NCBI GenBank assembly: GCA_050018455.1 | Contig: JBEKAA010000004.1 | Location: 186,001 to 250,000 of the forward strand | Length of the DNA stretch: 64,000 nucleotides | Direction: 5' to 3' | Origin: RBG-13-68-16 sp050018455 | GTDB lineage: Bacteria > Acidobacteriota > Thermoanaerobaculia > Thermoanaerobaculales > Thermoanaerobaculaceae | Shown: positions 25,611 to 33,156 of the stretch, piece after piece | Layout of the letters: every line of letters starts with the position of its first letter | Position numbering within the stretch: the first letter of the stretch is position 1 | The notes under the pieces: model-generated | What the model was told of the DNA's origin: nothing | Databases searched by the model: none | What the model saw: only the letters and a program-made list of their open reading frames with translations | Translations under genes and position numbers: made by a program

Positions 25611-26179
25611 CACCTTCCCGCGGCTTCGGCGGCGCAGCGATGACGGTGACGTGCGAGCCGCGGTGCATGCACGCCACCAGATCTGAGTGCAGGTGCAGGT
25701 GCGGTGGCCTCGCGCACGGGGTCGCACCGCTCCCGCCGTCGGCACAACTCGAGTTGTTCTCCGACGAAGGGTCGGAAGAAGGGAGGAAGGATCATGAGGT
25801 TCTACATGGGAGTAAGGACAGTGCTGTGGGCTCTCCGGCACCCGCTCTTCGCCCTGCACCAGGCGATCTACCACCAGCCGTACTCGAACCGGTGCTGGCG
25901 GCGACCGAATCCGGCGTAGGGGAGCCCTTTCCAATCGCGCGAGGGGACGCTCCGGGCGGGTTCGCTCCGCCAGAAAGTGAGAACGGTACGAGGACGCTCA
26001 AGCGGCTTTTCACTTGGCTGCGTGGCCTCGGCTCGATCGAGACCTACCCGCCCGAGGCCTGCACGCTCTGCGGGTTTGGGGCAAACCCGACCACCGGCGT
26101 CCCGATCAGGACGGTGCGCGGCGACCACGTCCACCTGTCGTGCATGCTCGGCGCGGCTCCGCACGCGCAGTGGAACTGA
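25607..26179 (+). CDS. Protein with two Cys-rich motifs
   Basis: The frame is open for 190 residues from GTG 25607 (ATG 25640 is an alternative). CEPRCMHATRSECRCRCGG near the start is a small Cys motif seen in short phage proteins. ACTLCGF...HLSCM near the end is a second metal-binding pair. The joining stretch is low-complexity and Pro/Ala/Glu-rich. A smaller ORF with a strong ribosome site lies in another frame at 25794-25919, so the true gene structure here is uncertain: one long protein, or two short ones. Confidence 0.45.
   Translation: MTPSRGFGGAAMTVTCEPRCMHATRSECRCRCGGLAHGVAPLPPSAQLELFSDEGSEEGRKDHEVLHGSKDSAVGSPAPALRPAPGDLPPAVLEPVLAATESGVGEPFPIARGDAPGGFAPPESENGTRTLKRLFTWLRGLGSIETYPPEACTLCGFGANPTTGVPIRTVRGDHVHLSCMLGAAPHAQWN
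25794..25919 (+). CDS. Alternative 41-residue basic peptide
   Basis: It is preceded by a strong GGGAGGAAGG ribosome site. The peptide is basic and aromatic (MRFYMGVRTVLWALRHPLF). It lies in another frame inside 25607-26179, so at most one reading is likely to be the main product. Confidence 0.3.
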   Translation: MRFYMGVRTVLWALRHPLFALHQAIYHQPYSNRCWRRPNPA

Positions 26180-26180
26180 C

Positions 26181-26456
26181 ATGCCCGGCAAACCTGAACC
26201 CCAGGCCGAGGACATCCAGACGACCAGTTTCGACTCTCCGGAGGACCGGCGTCACAAGGCGCTCCTCCGCATGCTCGGGCACGTGAAGGACGCGATCCGG
26301 CTCGATCCGCGGGTGATCTACCGAGCCGCGGCGCTGGCCGGCTACAACGCAAACCCCGACCCGAATGTTGGCAATGCGGACCCCGACGCGAAGGCGCGCT
26401 GGGCCGACGAAGACGCCGAGTCTCTCCTGGCCATCGGCAGCGACGAACAGACCTGA
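26181..26456 (+). CDS. Hypothetical protein, 91 residues
   Basis: ATG 26181 follows the previous stop by one base. An acidic N-terminus precedes HKALLRMLGHVKDAIRLDPRV and an Asn/Asp/Pro-rich stretch (NANPDPNVGNADPD). No Cys, signal or known motif was found. It belongs to the early rightward operon. Confidence 0.5.
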   Translation: MPGKPEPQAEDIQTTSFDSPEDRRHKALLRMLGHVKDAIRLDPRVIYRAAALAGYNANPDPNVGNADPDAKARWADEDAESLLAIGSDEQT

Positions 26457-26471
26457 AGAATCGAGGCACCA

Positions 26472-27446
26472 GTGAGTGGTCGATCGAAGATCGAGTGGAC
26501 CGATGCCGTCTGGAACCCGGTCACGGGCTGCACGAAGGTCTCGGCTGGCTGCAAGAACTGCTACGCCGAGCGCATGGCGACTCGGCTGGCCGGCCGCGCG
26601 GGCTACCCGGCCGAGCACCCCTTCGCCGTGACCCTGCATCCGGAGCGCCTCGACGAGCCGCTGCACTGGCGGCAGCCGCGCCGGGTGTTCGTCTGCTCGA
26701 CGAGCGACCTGTTCCACCCGGACGTGCCGGACGAATTCATCGACGACGTGTTCGCGGTGGCGGCGGTCTGCCCTCAGCACACGTTCCAGGCACTCACCAA
26801 AAGGCCGGTTCGGATGGTCAGGTACCTTTCGTCGAGCGCCCAGACCTTCCCGGAAGCTGAGCGGCGCGACGACATCGCGGCCACGGCATTTGATCGGTTC
26901 GTTGAGCGACCGTCTCCGTCCCATCTCGGGGAGTTGCAGTTCTGCGATTCGGACCTGCTGATTCAGCCAGACGAGTGGCCTCTCACGAACGTCTGGCTCG
27001 GCACCAGCGTCGAGGACCAGGCGACGGCCGACGAGCGCATCCCACACCTTCTGCGGTGTCCGGCGCCTGTGCGGTTCGTGAGCTACGAGCCGGCGCTCGG
27101 GCCGGTCACGTTCGCCGACGCCTGCAACGACTGGCTCAACGACGAGGGCGACTCTCTCGACTGGATCATCGCCGGGGGCGAGTCCGGCCCGAAGGCGCGA
27201 CCAGCACACCCGGACTGGTTCCGCTCGGTTCGCGACCAGTGTGCGGCGGCTTGCGTGCCGTTCTTTTTCAAACAGTGGGGGGAGTGGGCGCCGGCCGAGT
27301 GCCTCGGCAGCACGATGAAATTCGACGGCATGGAGAACTACCACGTCTGGGACCAGGACAACGTGTCAAGGCGCGTCGGCAAGAAGGCCGGGGGCCACCT
27401 CCTCGACGGCGTCGAGCACCACCAGTGGCCGAAGGGCAGCGCGTAG
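26472..27446 (+). CDS. Phage Gp37/Gp68 family protein (DUF5131, radical-SAM-like)
   Basis: A 324-residue protein. IEWTDAVWNPVTGC, VSAGCKNCYAERMA, VFVCSTSDLFHPDVP, FQALTKRPVRM, LGTSVEDQ, SYEPALGP, IAGGESGPKARP and FFFKQWGEW are the family landmarks in order. The Cys trio (C20, C28, C31) is compatible with a 4Fe-4S cluster of radical-SAM type. Members are common in phages, but their reaction is not settled to my knowledge. The long middle insertion near 120-160 is less conserved. It lies directly before the replication genes, so a nucleotide or DNA modification role is possible. Confidence 0.85.
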   Translation: MSGRSKIEWTDAVWNPVTGCTKVSAGCKNCYAERMATRLAGRAGYPAEHPFAVTLHPERLDEPLHWRQPRRVFVCSTSDLFHPDVPDEFIDDVFAVAAVCPQHTFQALTKRPVRMVRYLSSSAQTFPEAERRDDIAATAFDRFVERPSPSHLGELQFCDSDLLIQPDEWPLTNVWLGTSVEDQATADERIPHLLRCPAPVRFVSYEPALGPVTFADACNDWLNDEGDSLDWIIAGGESGPKARPAHPDWFRSVRDQCAAACVPFFFKQWGEWAPAECLGSTMKFDGMENYHVWDQDNVSRRVGKKAGGHLLDGVEHHQWPKGSA

Positions 27447-27448
27447 CT

Positions 27449-28387
27449 ATGGCGCGACCTGGACTGATGGACCATCGAAAGTTTCGGCGCCTGGTGGCGC
27501 TGCTCGGGATCGGCCCGGCGCAGACTCGGGGCCACCTCGAGATGCTGTGGGACAGCGCCTACCAGAACGGCGACGCCTACATCGGGGATCAGACGGACGT
27601 CGAGCTCGCGGCCGGGTGGACAGGGGACACGGGGGTCCTCTGCAAGGCATTCGTTGAATGCGGAGGAGTCGGACCCGGCTTCATCGACGCCCGCGAGGAT
27701 GGCCTCACGTTTGACGTACACGATCTGTTCGACCACGCTCCGGAGTACGTGAAGTCGCGGTGGCGAATGGAGCGCAAACGTCGCGAAGCTGGTGCCCGCG
27801 TTCGCAAGGAAAAGGAATCGTTAGGAACTGTTTCGAACAGTTCCGAACAATCCGGCAAAGGTTACGCATCTCCCGCACCCGCACCCGTAAGAGAAGACAA
27901 GACTAACAACTCTCCCGGAGCGAACTCTCCCGGAGCGGCGGACGCCGCACCGGTCGCGCCGGCCCTGACCTTGACGTCGCCTGTCCCCGGTAAGGGCAAC
28001 GGCAAGACGCGGCGAGGAGCAAACACCAACCCCGACCACAAGCGCCTGGTTGACCACTACGCCACCGAGTTCAAGCGAACGCAGGGTGCCCCACCCCTCC
28101 TCGAGAAGGCCGACTTCGCGGCGGTCGCGTCGGTCCTAGCCGGTCGCACCTTCGAGGAGGCGGCTCGGATCGTGACAGCGTTCCTCGAGAAGCCCGACGA
28201 CTGGAGCAAGGAGCGTGGGCTGCTGCGCCTCCGGGACCTCCCCGCGGCAGTGACGAAGATCCTGGCGCGCGCATCGCCTCCGCGGTCTGCGGCGATGCGC
28301 GCCGGCCTCGACGACGAGCGGCGTTCGCAGTTTGCAGCGATGGACGAGGAGCTCAACAGGAAGGGGGCAAGCGGTGGCACCGACTGA
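27449..28387 (+). CDS. Phage replication initiator / replisome organiser-like protein
   Basis: A 312-residue protein from ATG 27449. The N-terminus (MARPGLMDHRKFRRLVALLG, then TRGHLEMLWDSAYQNGD) is a winged-helix type DNA-binding segment found in phage replication organisers. A Lys/Arg-rich helix follows. A Ser/Pro/Ala linker (about 131-180) contains a NSPGA duplication, and the helical C-terminal domain includes FEEAARIVTAFLEKPDDW. The next gene encodes a DnaC-like loader, supporting the role. Part of the linker DNA has an inverted copy at 33529-33647. Confidence 0.72.
   Translation: MARPGLMDHRKFRRLVALLGIGPAQTRGHLEMLWDSAYQNGDAYIGDQTDVELAAGWTGDTGVLCKAFVECGGVGPGFIDAREDGLTFDVHDLFDHAPEYVKSRWRMERKRREAGARVRKEKESLGTVSNSSEQSGKGYASPAPAPVREDKTNNSPGANSPGAADAAPVAPALTLTSPVPGKGNGKTRRGANTNPDHKRLVDHYATEFKRTQGAPPLLEKADFAAVASVLAGRTFEEAARIVTAFLEKPDDWSKERGLLRLRDLPAAVTKILARASPPRSAAMRAGLDDERRSQFAAMDEELNRKGASGGTD
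27839..27972 (+). repeat. Inverted repeat, copy A (in replication gene)
   Basis: It matches 33529-33647 in reverse orientation with no mismatch, except that copy A has 15 extra bases. The extra bases are a tandem duplication, 27908-27922 and 27923-27937, which duplicates five codons (NSPGA) in frame. It encodes residues 131-175 of the initiator-like protein. Confidence 0.93.
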
Positions 28388-29102
28388 GGATGCTGGATCA
28401 ATCGCGAAGGGGGTCCTCGAGCACATCCGGAACGGGATGGCCGAGCGCATCGAACGGCTCTGCTACCACTGCCAGGCGGCCGAGGCAACGGAGGACAAGG
28501 AGGGCCGGTTCGACATCCCACTGTGCGACCGCTGCCGGGCTCGAGCGGCAGAGGAACGGGTCGCGATCCGGCTCGGCGAGGCAGAGATTCCGAGGCGCTA
28601 CAGGGAGGCGCGCCGCGCGGACATCGACGCGGTGACCTGGCGCCGGGTGCAGTCGTGGATCGGCTCCGAGGGATGGGCGCTCGTACTCCTCGGCCCGACC
28701 GGGTGCGGCAAGTCACACCTGGCGGCCGCGACGCTCGTGGAACTCGCGCACCAGAACGTCTCGATGCTCTGGCGCTCCGTGCCAGCGCTGATCGACCAGC
28801 TCAAGGAATTCGAGCGGGCCACGGAGCTGATGGAACGGCTGACTCGGGTCCGGGTGCTGGTGCTCGACGACCTGGCGGCCGCGCGCCTGACGGATTTCGG
28901 CCTCGATCGCGTCGCGACGCTCGTCCAGGCGCGGTATGACGGCTGCCGGCGGACGATCGTGACCACGAATCTCGAGGCGTCGGCGATCGGCGAGCTGCAT
29001 GGCCGGATGGCGTCGCGGCTGCTCGGAACTGGGGACGGCGCCACGGTGATCAAGTTAGGCGGCTCGGACCGGCGCCAGAAGCGGGCGAAGGGGGCAGCAT
29101 GA
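28374..29102 (+). CDS. DnaC-like helicase loader (AAA+ ATPase)
   Basis: A 242-residue protein. GTG 28374 was chosen because it overlaps the previous stop; the frame is open from 28332. An N-terminal zinc-ribbon-like part has CYHC and CDRC, then the ATPase domain has Walker A LLGPTGCGKSH, Walker B VLVLDDLAAA and the sensor TIVTTNLEA. It loads the replicative helicase at the phage origin with the upstream initiator. The C-terminus is basic. It overlaps the next gene by ATGA. Confidence 0.88.
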   Translation: MAPTEDAGSIAKGVLEHIRNGMAERIERLCYHCQAAEATEDKEGRFDIPLCDRCRARAAEERVAIRLGEAEIPRRYREARRADIDAVTWRRVQSWIGSEGWALVLLGPTGCGKSHLAAATLVELAHQNVSMLWRSVPALIDQLKEFERATELMERLTRVRVLVLDDLAAARLTDFGLDRVATLVQARYDGCRRTIVTTNLEASAIGELHGRMASRLLGTGDGATVIKLGGSDRRQKRAKGAA

Positions 29103-29272
29103 GCGAGCGAGAACACCCCTGTCGGATGTGTGGAGACCGCGCGACTGTTGGCTTGTCCGCCGCCGGCGAAGGCTTCTGGTTCTGCTCAGAGTGCTTCGCC
29201 AAGGTCACCAAGGAGATCGCTTCGGGGGCGACGCGCGAAAAGGCGAAGAGAGAGGCTCGGCGGCGACCATGA
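29099..29272 (+). CDS. Small zinc-finger protein, 57 residues
   Basis: CRMC and CSECF form one zinc site, followed by a basic helix (GATREKAKREARRRP). It overlaps both neighbours by ATGA. It could be a nucleic-acid binding accessory factor for replication; no family was recognised. Confidence 0.55.
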   Translation: MSEREHPCRMCGDRATVGLSAAGEGFWFCSECFAKVTKEIASGATREKAKREARRRP

Positions 29273-29544
29273 CCCCTTCCTGGTCCGCCGTCCTCCAGCA
29301 CAAGACAGACCACCTGCGCCAGCTCTCGGTCGAGATCGAGGTCCTGGCGCGCGACGCAATCATGAGCGGCGACGCGAGCAACGGTGACCTGTTCCTCGAG
29401 CTCGAGGAGACGGCGCTCGCGGCGCGCGCGGTGGCCGAGTCCCTCTGGGTAGTCGCACATAACGAGCGCCAGCGTCGCGCCGGCCTGGCGGACCGGATGG
29501 CTGGAAGGCCCAGGGATCCGTTCCTGGCGAAGGCGGGCGCATGA
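29269..29544 (+). CDS. Hypothetical helical protein, 91 residues
   Basis: ATG 29269 overlaps the previous stop. The protein is almost entirely helical (LQHKTDHLRQLSVEIEVLAR, then LELEETALAARAVAESLW) with a basic tail. It has no Cys and no known motif. It ends in an ATGA overlap with the GIY-YIG gene. Confidence 0.5.
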   Translation: MTPSWSAVLQHKTDHLRQLSVEIEVLARDAIMSGDASNGDLFLELEETALAARAVAESLWVVAHNERQRRAGLADRMAGRPRDPFLAKAGA

Positions 29545-30176
29545 AGCAGACCACCGTCAAACATCAGTCGTTCCTGTTTCCCAGTGGTCTTCTCACCGTT
29601 GAGGAGATGGCCCGAGAGTTGGAGATGTCGGAAGAGCGCCTTAGCGGCCTCGCGGAGGCCTGTTATTGTCCACACTATCGAGTGGACGGTTCGGCGCCGC
29701 TCTTCTCCCGTGCAGAGGTAAGGCAGTGGGCCCGCAAAAGTCTCGTTGAACGATGCGACGGTTGTCGGTTTCCTACCGAGTTGACTGTCTTGAGGTTTGA
29801 TGGGGCCGAGTTCGCCGCCGACCCCATACCACCAACCATTTCAAACGTGGCGGGGCTCTGTCGGCTCCCGATGGTTCCAAGGGTCTCTGGAGTCTACTTC
29901 CTCTGCAAGCAGAGGGAGGTCGTGTACGTTGGGCAGAGCGTCGACGTTCCGAGTAGGGTAAGACAGCACCCCTACGACTATGACGCGGTCTTCTTTCTTC
30001 CGGTCCCGAGGGAACACCTCAATCAGGTCGAGGGTGCCTTCATTCGGACTCTGGCACCGAGGGAGAACGACATCGGCCATGGGACACCAAGTGTTCAGGG
30101 GGACCCGGTTGAGGTAGTTGCAGCACTTTCGACCAACCATCCGAAACACCAACTTTCAAGAGTAGAAGGACGATGA
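29541..30176 (+). CDS. GIY-YIG endonuclease
   Basis: A 211-residue protein. An N-terminal HTH-like part (LTVEEMARELEMSEERLSGL) and a CDGC pair precede the nuclease domain. That domain has SGVYFLCKQREVVYVGQS (GIY...YVG), an Arg in SRVRQH and a Glu in VEGAFIRTLAP, the usual catalytic set. The gene appears poorer in G and C at third positions than its neighbours, suggesting recent transfer. It looks like a selfish nuclease inserted between replication genes and the second recombinase; a repair role is less likely. Confidence 0.82.
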   Translation: MKQTTVKHQSFLFPSGLLTVEEMARELEMSEERLSGLAEACYCPHYRVDGSAPLFSRAEVRQWARKSLVERCDGCRFPTELTVLRFDGAEFAADPIPPTISNVAGLCRLPMVPRVSGVYFLCKQREVVYVGQSVDVPSRVRQHPYDYDAVFFLPVPREHLNQVEGAFIRTLAPRENDIGHGTPSVQGDPVEVVAALSTNHPKHQLSRVEGR

Positions 30177-31081
30177 GTACCACGAAACCCAATCCGGTGC
30201 GGTCTTATCTGGACACTCTTGCCGGCGAGGGACGCAGAAACCAGCGCCGCGCCTTGCAGATTGCCGCATCGGTCGCCGCAGGCCACCCCATCAAACGCCC
30301 TGAAATGTTCGCTTGGCATCGGTGGCGTTACCAGCAGACCGCGATGGTACGGGCGTTCTTGTTAGGTCGATACGCCCCGAAGACAGCAAACCGCGTGCTT
30401 TCTGCCGTGCGGCGGGTGATGAAAGAGGCGTGGCGGTTGGGTTTGATCGACTACGAAACGTGCGAAAGGGCCTCGGATATCGAGGTCGTGCGCGGAAAGC
30501 CGGCACCGCGCGGCAGGGTGCTTGGGCAGCGCGACGTGACGGCCCTGTTCCAGGGCTGCAAGGATGGGACACTCATCGGGGCTCGCGACGGTGCGGTCCT
30601 GGCGCTCTGCTACGCCGCTGGCTTGCGACGAGCCGAGGCGGTGAGCCTCGACCTCGACGCGATCGGCGCCGACGGAGCAGTGTCTGTGATCGGGAAGGGT
30701 GCGAAAGCCCGGATCACATACCTCGGCGACGGCGTTGCCTGGGTCCGGCGCTGGGTCGAGCGCCGCGGATCTGAGGCTGGCCCGCTTCTGTGCGACGTGC
30801 GAAACGACCGGATCACCCGGCGTCGCCTCTCTGAACGGGCGGTCTTCTACATCGTCGTCAAGCGGGCCCAGAACGCCGGGATCGCGCGGGTGACGCCGCA
30901 CGACCTCCGGCGGACGTTTGCAACGAACCTGCTCGAGGACGGCGTCGACATCGAGACGGTGAGCCGGCTGCTCGGCCACGAGTCGAACGAAACGACGGCG
31001 ATCTACGACCTGCGCGGGGAGGCGAGCAAAGCCCGCGCGCAACGGCGGTTGAACGTGCCGAATCCTGGAGGACCTCAATGA
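30173..31081 (+). CDS. Second tyrosine recombinase, XerC-like
   Basis: A 302-residue protein with an N-terminal SAM-like domain, then AGLRRAEAVSLDLDAI (Arg), GKGAKARITYL (Lys), TPHDLRRTFATNLLEDG (HxxR), LGHESNETTAIYDLRG (His and nucleophile Tyr). All catalytic residues are present. It is closer in layout to XerC/D than to the 15.9-kb integrase. Lying in the replication module, it might resolve multimers of the circular phage genome or be left from another mobile element. It overlaps both neighbours by ATGA. Confidence 0.88.
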   Translation: MSTTKPNPVRSYLDTLAGEGRRNQRRALQIAASVAAGHPIKRPEMFAWHRWRYQQTAMVRAFLLGRYAPKTANRVLSAVRRVMKEAWRLGLIDYETCERASDIEVVRGKPAPRGRVLGQRDVTALFQGCKDGTLIGARDGAVLALCYAAGLRRAEAVSLDLDAIGADGAVSVIGKGAKARITYLGDGVAWVRRWVERRGSEAGPLLCDVRNDRITRRRLSERAVFYIVVKRAQNAGIARVTPHDLRRTFATNLLEDGVDIETVSRLLGHESNETTAIYDLRGEASKARAQRRLNVPNPGGPQ

Positions 31082-31944
31082 GCCATCCCCTGACCGTCGA
31101 AGCGCTGCGCCGCCTCGCCCACGACCTGCTCGACAAGGTCCTCCACGACCTGGTCGACAAGGTCCTCGACGAGCTCGCCAACTGGCAGGAGAAGATCGAG
31201 GAGCCGGAAATTCCGGGCAAGTCGATCGTCCAGAGGTGCCGCGAGGACATCGCGGAGGGCGCCGAGGAGCAGAAGAGAACGCCACGGAGATCGAGCGCGG
31301 CCGTGCCATCTCCCAAGGCGATTGCTCACGGGTGGGTGCGCATGGGTAACCCGAAGCGCGTGCCGGCAGCCACAGCACAGAGAAAGTCAGGTCCTCGCGC
31401 CTTGGACGTCGTTTCGATGGCTGTCCGCCAGACCGGCGAGTCGTACACACTCGAGCTGGCGATCCCGGTGGCTGCCTCTACCCGCGCTGGTCTGAAGACC
31501 GGCAAGCGCGCACAGTTTGCCGTCGTCGGGCGCACCATCGTCGTCAAACCGGTGGACGAACTCGACGAAGGCATAACGGTCAGCGATCGAGGAGGCCAAA
31601 CCGTCGCGATCCGGCCGAGTGGCCGGCCTCTCGGGTTGTGCAAGCCGCAGCACGCGACGCATTGCACCTGGCACCTCAATCAGGAACACCACCTGGTTGC
31701 CGACCTGCCCGACTGGTGGCCGCATTCGGAAGTTTCGGCGGTTCGCACGCATCCGAAACCGGAGGACGAGGTTGGCGAGGCACTGGAGAACAGCGAGTTT
31801 CCGTGCCACGTCGACGACTGCCAGGGATCGGCCACGCGCCAGTGCAACCTCTGCGACGGCCTGTTCTGCGGCGCCCACTGGCCTGCGCACGTCCGCGGCC
31901 ACCAGCAGCGACACGCCGAACACCAGCAGGCGATCCATGCCTGA
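31078..31944 (+). CDS. Composite protein: AbrB-like segment and C-terminal zinc finger
   Basis: A 288-residue protein. The N-terminal coiled helix (LLDKVLHDLVDKVLDELANW) is followed by a short stretch shared at DNA level with the gene at 32316. A segment LELAIPVAASTRAGLKTGKR resembles the swapped-hairpin AbrB DNA-binding unit. A Cys/His cluster comes last (CHVDDCQGSATRQCNLCDG...CGAHW). The mosaic make-up suggests fusion of once separate small genes. The role is unknown; transcription control is a guess. Confidence 0.55.
   Translation: MSHPLTVEALRRLAHDLLDKVLHDLVDKVLDELANWQEKIEEPEIPGKSIVQRCREDIAEGAEEQKRTPRRSSAAVPSPKAIAHGWVRMGNPKRVPAATAQRKSGPRALDVVSMAVRQTGESYTLELAIPVAASTRAGLKTGKRAQFAVVGRTIVVKPVDELDEGITVSDRGGQTVAIRPSGRPLGLCKPQHATHCTWHLNQEHHLVADLPDWWPHSEVSAVRTHPKPEDEVGEALENSEFPCHVDDCQGSATRQCNLCDGLFCGAHWPAHVRGHQQRHAEHQQAIHA
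31316..31355 (+). repeat. 40-bp direct repeat, copy 1
   Basis: It is identical at 39 of 40 bases to 32383-32422. Both copies are read in the same frame and give AIAHGWVR(M/I)GNP in two otherwise different proteins. Confidence 0.9.
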
Positions 31945-32116
31945 GCTGATGGCGTGGTTCGAATCGCTCGATGGAGCAACCCGGGTCTCGCTGATCATCG
32001 CGATGGGGATGTTTCTGACGGCCGCGACGATCTGCGGATCGCTCGCGATCGGTGTTCTCTTCGAGCGGCTGATGCGCCGCCGCCGCCCGATCGACCTCTC
32101 GGAGCTGCCGCGATGA
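31937..32116 (+). CDS. Small membrane protein, 59 residues
   Basis: It starts inside the end of the previous gene and overlaps the next by ATGA. One or two hydrophobic segments (VSLIIAMGMFLTAATICGSL) are followed by a basic stretch RLMRRRRPID. Its role is unknown. Confidence 0.5.
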   Translation: MPELMAWFESLDGATRVSLIIAMGMFLTAATICGSLAIGVLFERLMRRRRPIDLSELPR

Positions 32117-32319
32117 GCCGCCGCACGCTCACCTTCTGCGACTTGTGCCCAACCAGCAGGCCGGCGCCCCGCGTCGTGCGTTTCGACGGCCGCGACCTGT
32201 GTCCGCATCACCTGCTAGCCGAGATCGACAACGCCGTTCGCACCGGACGCGTGCGCGAGGTGACGCTCGACCTGGCCGAAGAACAGGCTACGGCGAAGGT
32301 CACGAGGATGCGGCGATGA
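32113..32319 (+). CDS. Small zinc-finger protein, 68 residues
   Basis: CDLCPTSR and CPHHL form a C2-CH type metal site, followed by an alpha/beta tail. It is ATGA-coupled to both neighbours. It has the same type of CxxC design as several other early proteins of this phage. Confidence 0.55.
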   Translation: MSRRTLTFCDLCPTSRPAPRVVRFDGRDLCPHHLLAEIDNAVRTGRVREVTLDLAEEQATAKVTRMRR

Positions 32320-32495
32320 CGACCTCTCTCACCAGGACCGTCGTTGCCGAGACCAGAGCCGAGCTCGAGGTCCTTGTCCAACAGGCGATTGCTCACGGGT
32401 GGGTGCGCATTGGTAACCCGAACCAACTCCTGATCGGCGGCAAGCAAGTCGAGGGTCGCGCCAAGTGGCAGCAGGTGATGAGGCGAAAGAAGTGA
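32316..32495 (+). CDS. Hypothetical protein, 59 residues
   Basis: It begins with AETRAELEVLVQQAIAHGWV and ends in a basic tail. The DNA for AIAHGWVRIGNP is the second copy of the 40-bp repeat. As a short complete protein it may be the source of the stretch found inside the composite gene at 31078. Confidence 0.5.
   Translation: MTTSLTRTVVAETRAELEVLVQQAIAHGWVRIGNPNQLLIGGKQVEGRAKWQQVMRRKK
32383..32422 (+). repeat. 40-bp direct repeat, copy 2
   Basis: It differs from 31316-31355 at one position (CATTGG against CATGGG). The flanking sequences do not match. Confidence 0.9.
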
Positions 32496-32516
32496 ACGCC
32501 ACAGCGAATGTCCATA

Positions 32517-32569
32517 TGTCAAGAGGAGGTTGACAAAGTGCTTGACAAACGTGAGCGCTCAAGTATCGG
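32517..32569 (+). promoter_or_regulatory. Palindrome and candidate promoter before 32578 gene
   Basis: TGTCAA-GAGGAGG-TTGACA (32517-32535) is a perfect 6+6 palindrome. A second TTGACA at 32542-32547 is followed after 16 bases by TATCGG, a weak -10. It is the only gap of size in the middle of the rightward operon, so a second control point is plausible. Confidence 0.4.
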
Positions 32570-32577
32570 AGGTGTGC

Positions 32578-33075
32578 GTGCCTGAACTCGAAGAGGCGGT
32601 CGTCGAGGACATCGTTCGCTGGTACGTGCTCAACAGCGACGCGCCTGCTGGCTCGCTGGCGGTCGTGGTCTTCGGCGTGCGCGGTCCAAGTTCGGCGCCA
32701 TGGAACGTGCGCGCGGAGATTGGCGTCGTCCTGGGCGAGTGCCCGTACCGCGTGCCAGCCGGCAACCCATTCAGTCCGACGGCGACTATCACCGCGGTCG
32801 AGCGGCGGGTGATCGCCGAGGTCGCCTACGAGCGGTGCTGTCGCCAGGTTGGACACCTACAGACCTTGCAGGGCGTGCAGGTTTGGCCCGAGACGATCGA
32901 CGCGCAACGCGATCGCGACGTGTGGCATCGAATGGAGCGCCGATACCGACAACATCCAAGCTGGCGACCGGCTATGACTTGGATGCAACGCGCGTTCGGT
33001 TTCGTCGTGCACGGCGACCCAACGCGCGGCCGCCGCGGCGACGCCTCGTTCCTGGCGTACATCCAGGGGGCTTGA
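32578..33075 (+). CDS. Hypothetical protein, 165 residues
   Basis: GTG 32578 is favoured by a GGAGG site 7 bases upstream; the frame is open from TTG 32530. It has VEDIVRWYVLNSDAP, ERRVIAEVAYERCCRQVGHL and WHRMERRYRQHPSW. It looks like an alpha-rich protein of the kind that precedes the packaging genes in some phages. No family was recognised. Confidence 0.5.
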   Translation: MPELEEAVVEDIVRWYVLNSDAPAGSLAVVVFGVRGPSSAPWNVRAEIGVVLGECPYRVPAGNPFSPTATITAVERRVIAEVAYERCCRQVGHLQTLQGVQVWPETIDAQRDRDVWHRMERRYRQHPSWRPAMTWMQRAFGFVVHGDPTRGRRGDASFLAYIQGA

Positions 33076-33103
33076 CAACGCGAGATGTGAGCACTAACCT
33101 TAC

Positions 33104-33146
33104 TTCGACATCGAGAGGTGTCGAAAGGCCCGGTGAAAACCGGGCC
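33104..33146 (+). terminator. Two adjacent hairpins before the late genes
   Basis: TTCGACA/TGTCGAA (33104-33125, 8-base loop) is followed directly by GGCCCGGT-GAAA-ACCGGGCC (33127-33146), a perfect 8-pair stem with a 4-base loop. No long T run follows, so it could be a terminator, an antitermination target or an mRNA stabiliser. A TTGACA at 33072-33077 with TAACCT 17 bases later could start transcription just upstream. Confidence 0.55.
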
Positions 33147-33156
33147 TTCGCATTGA

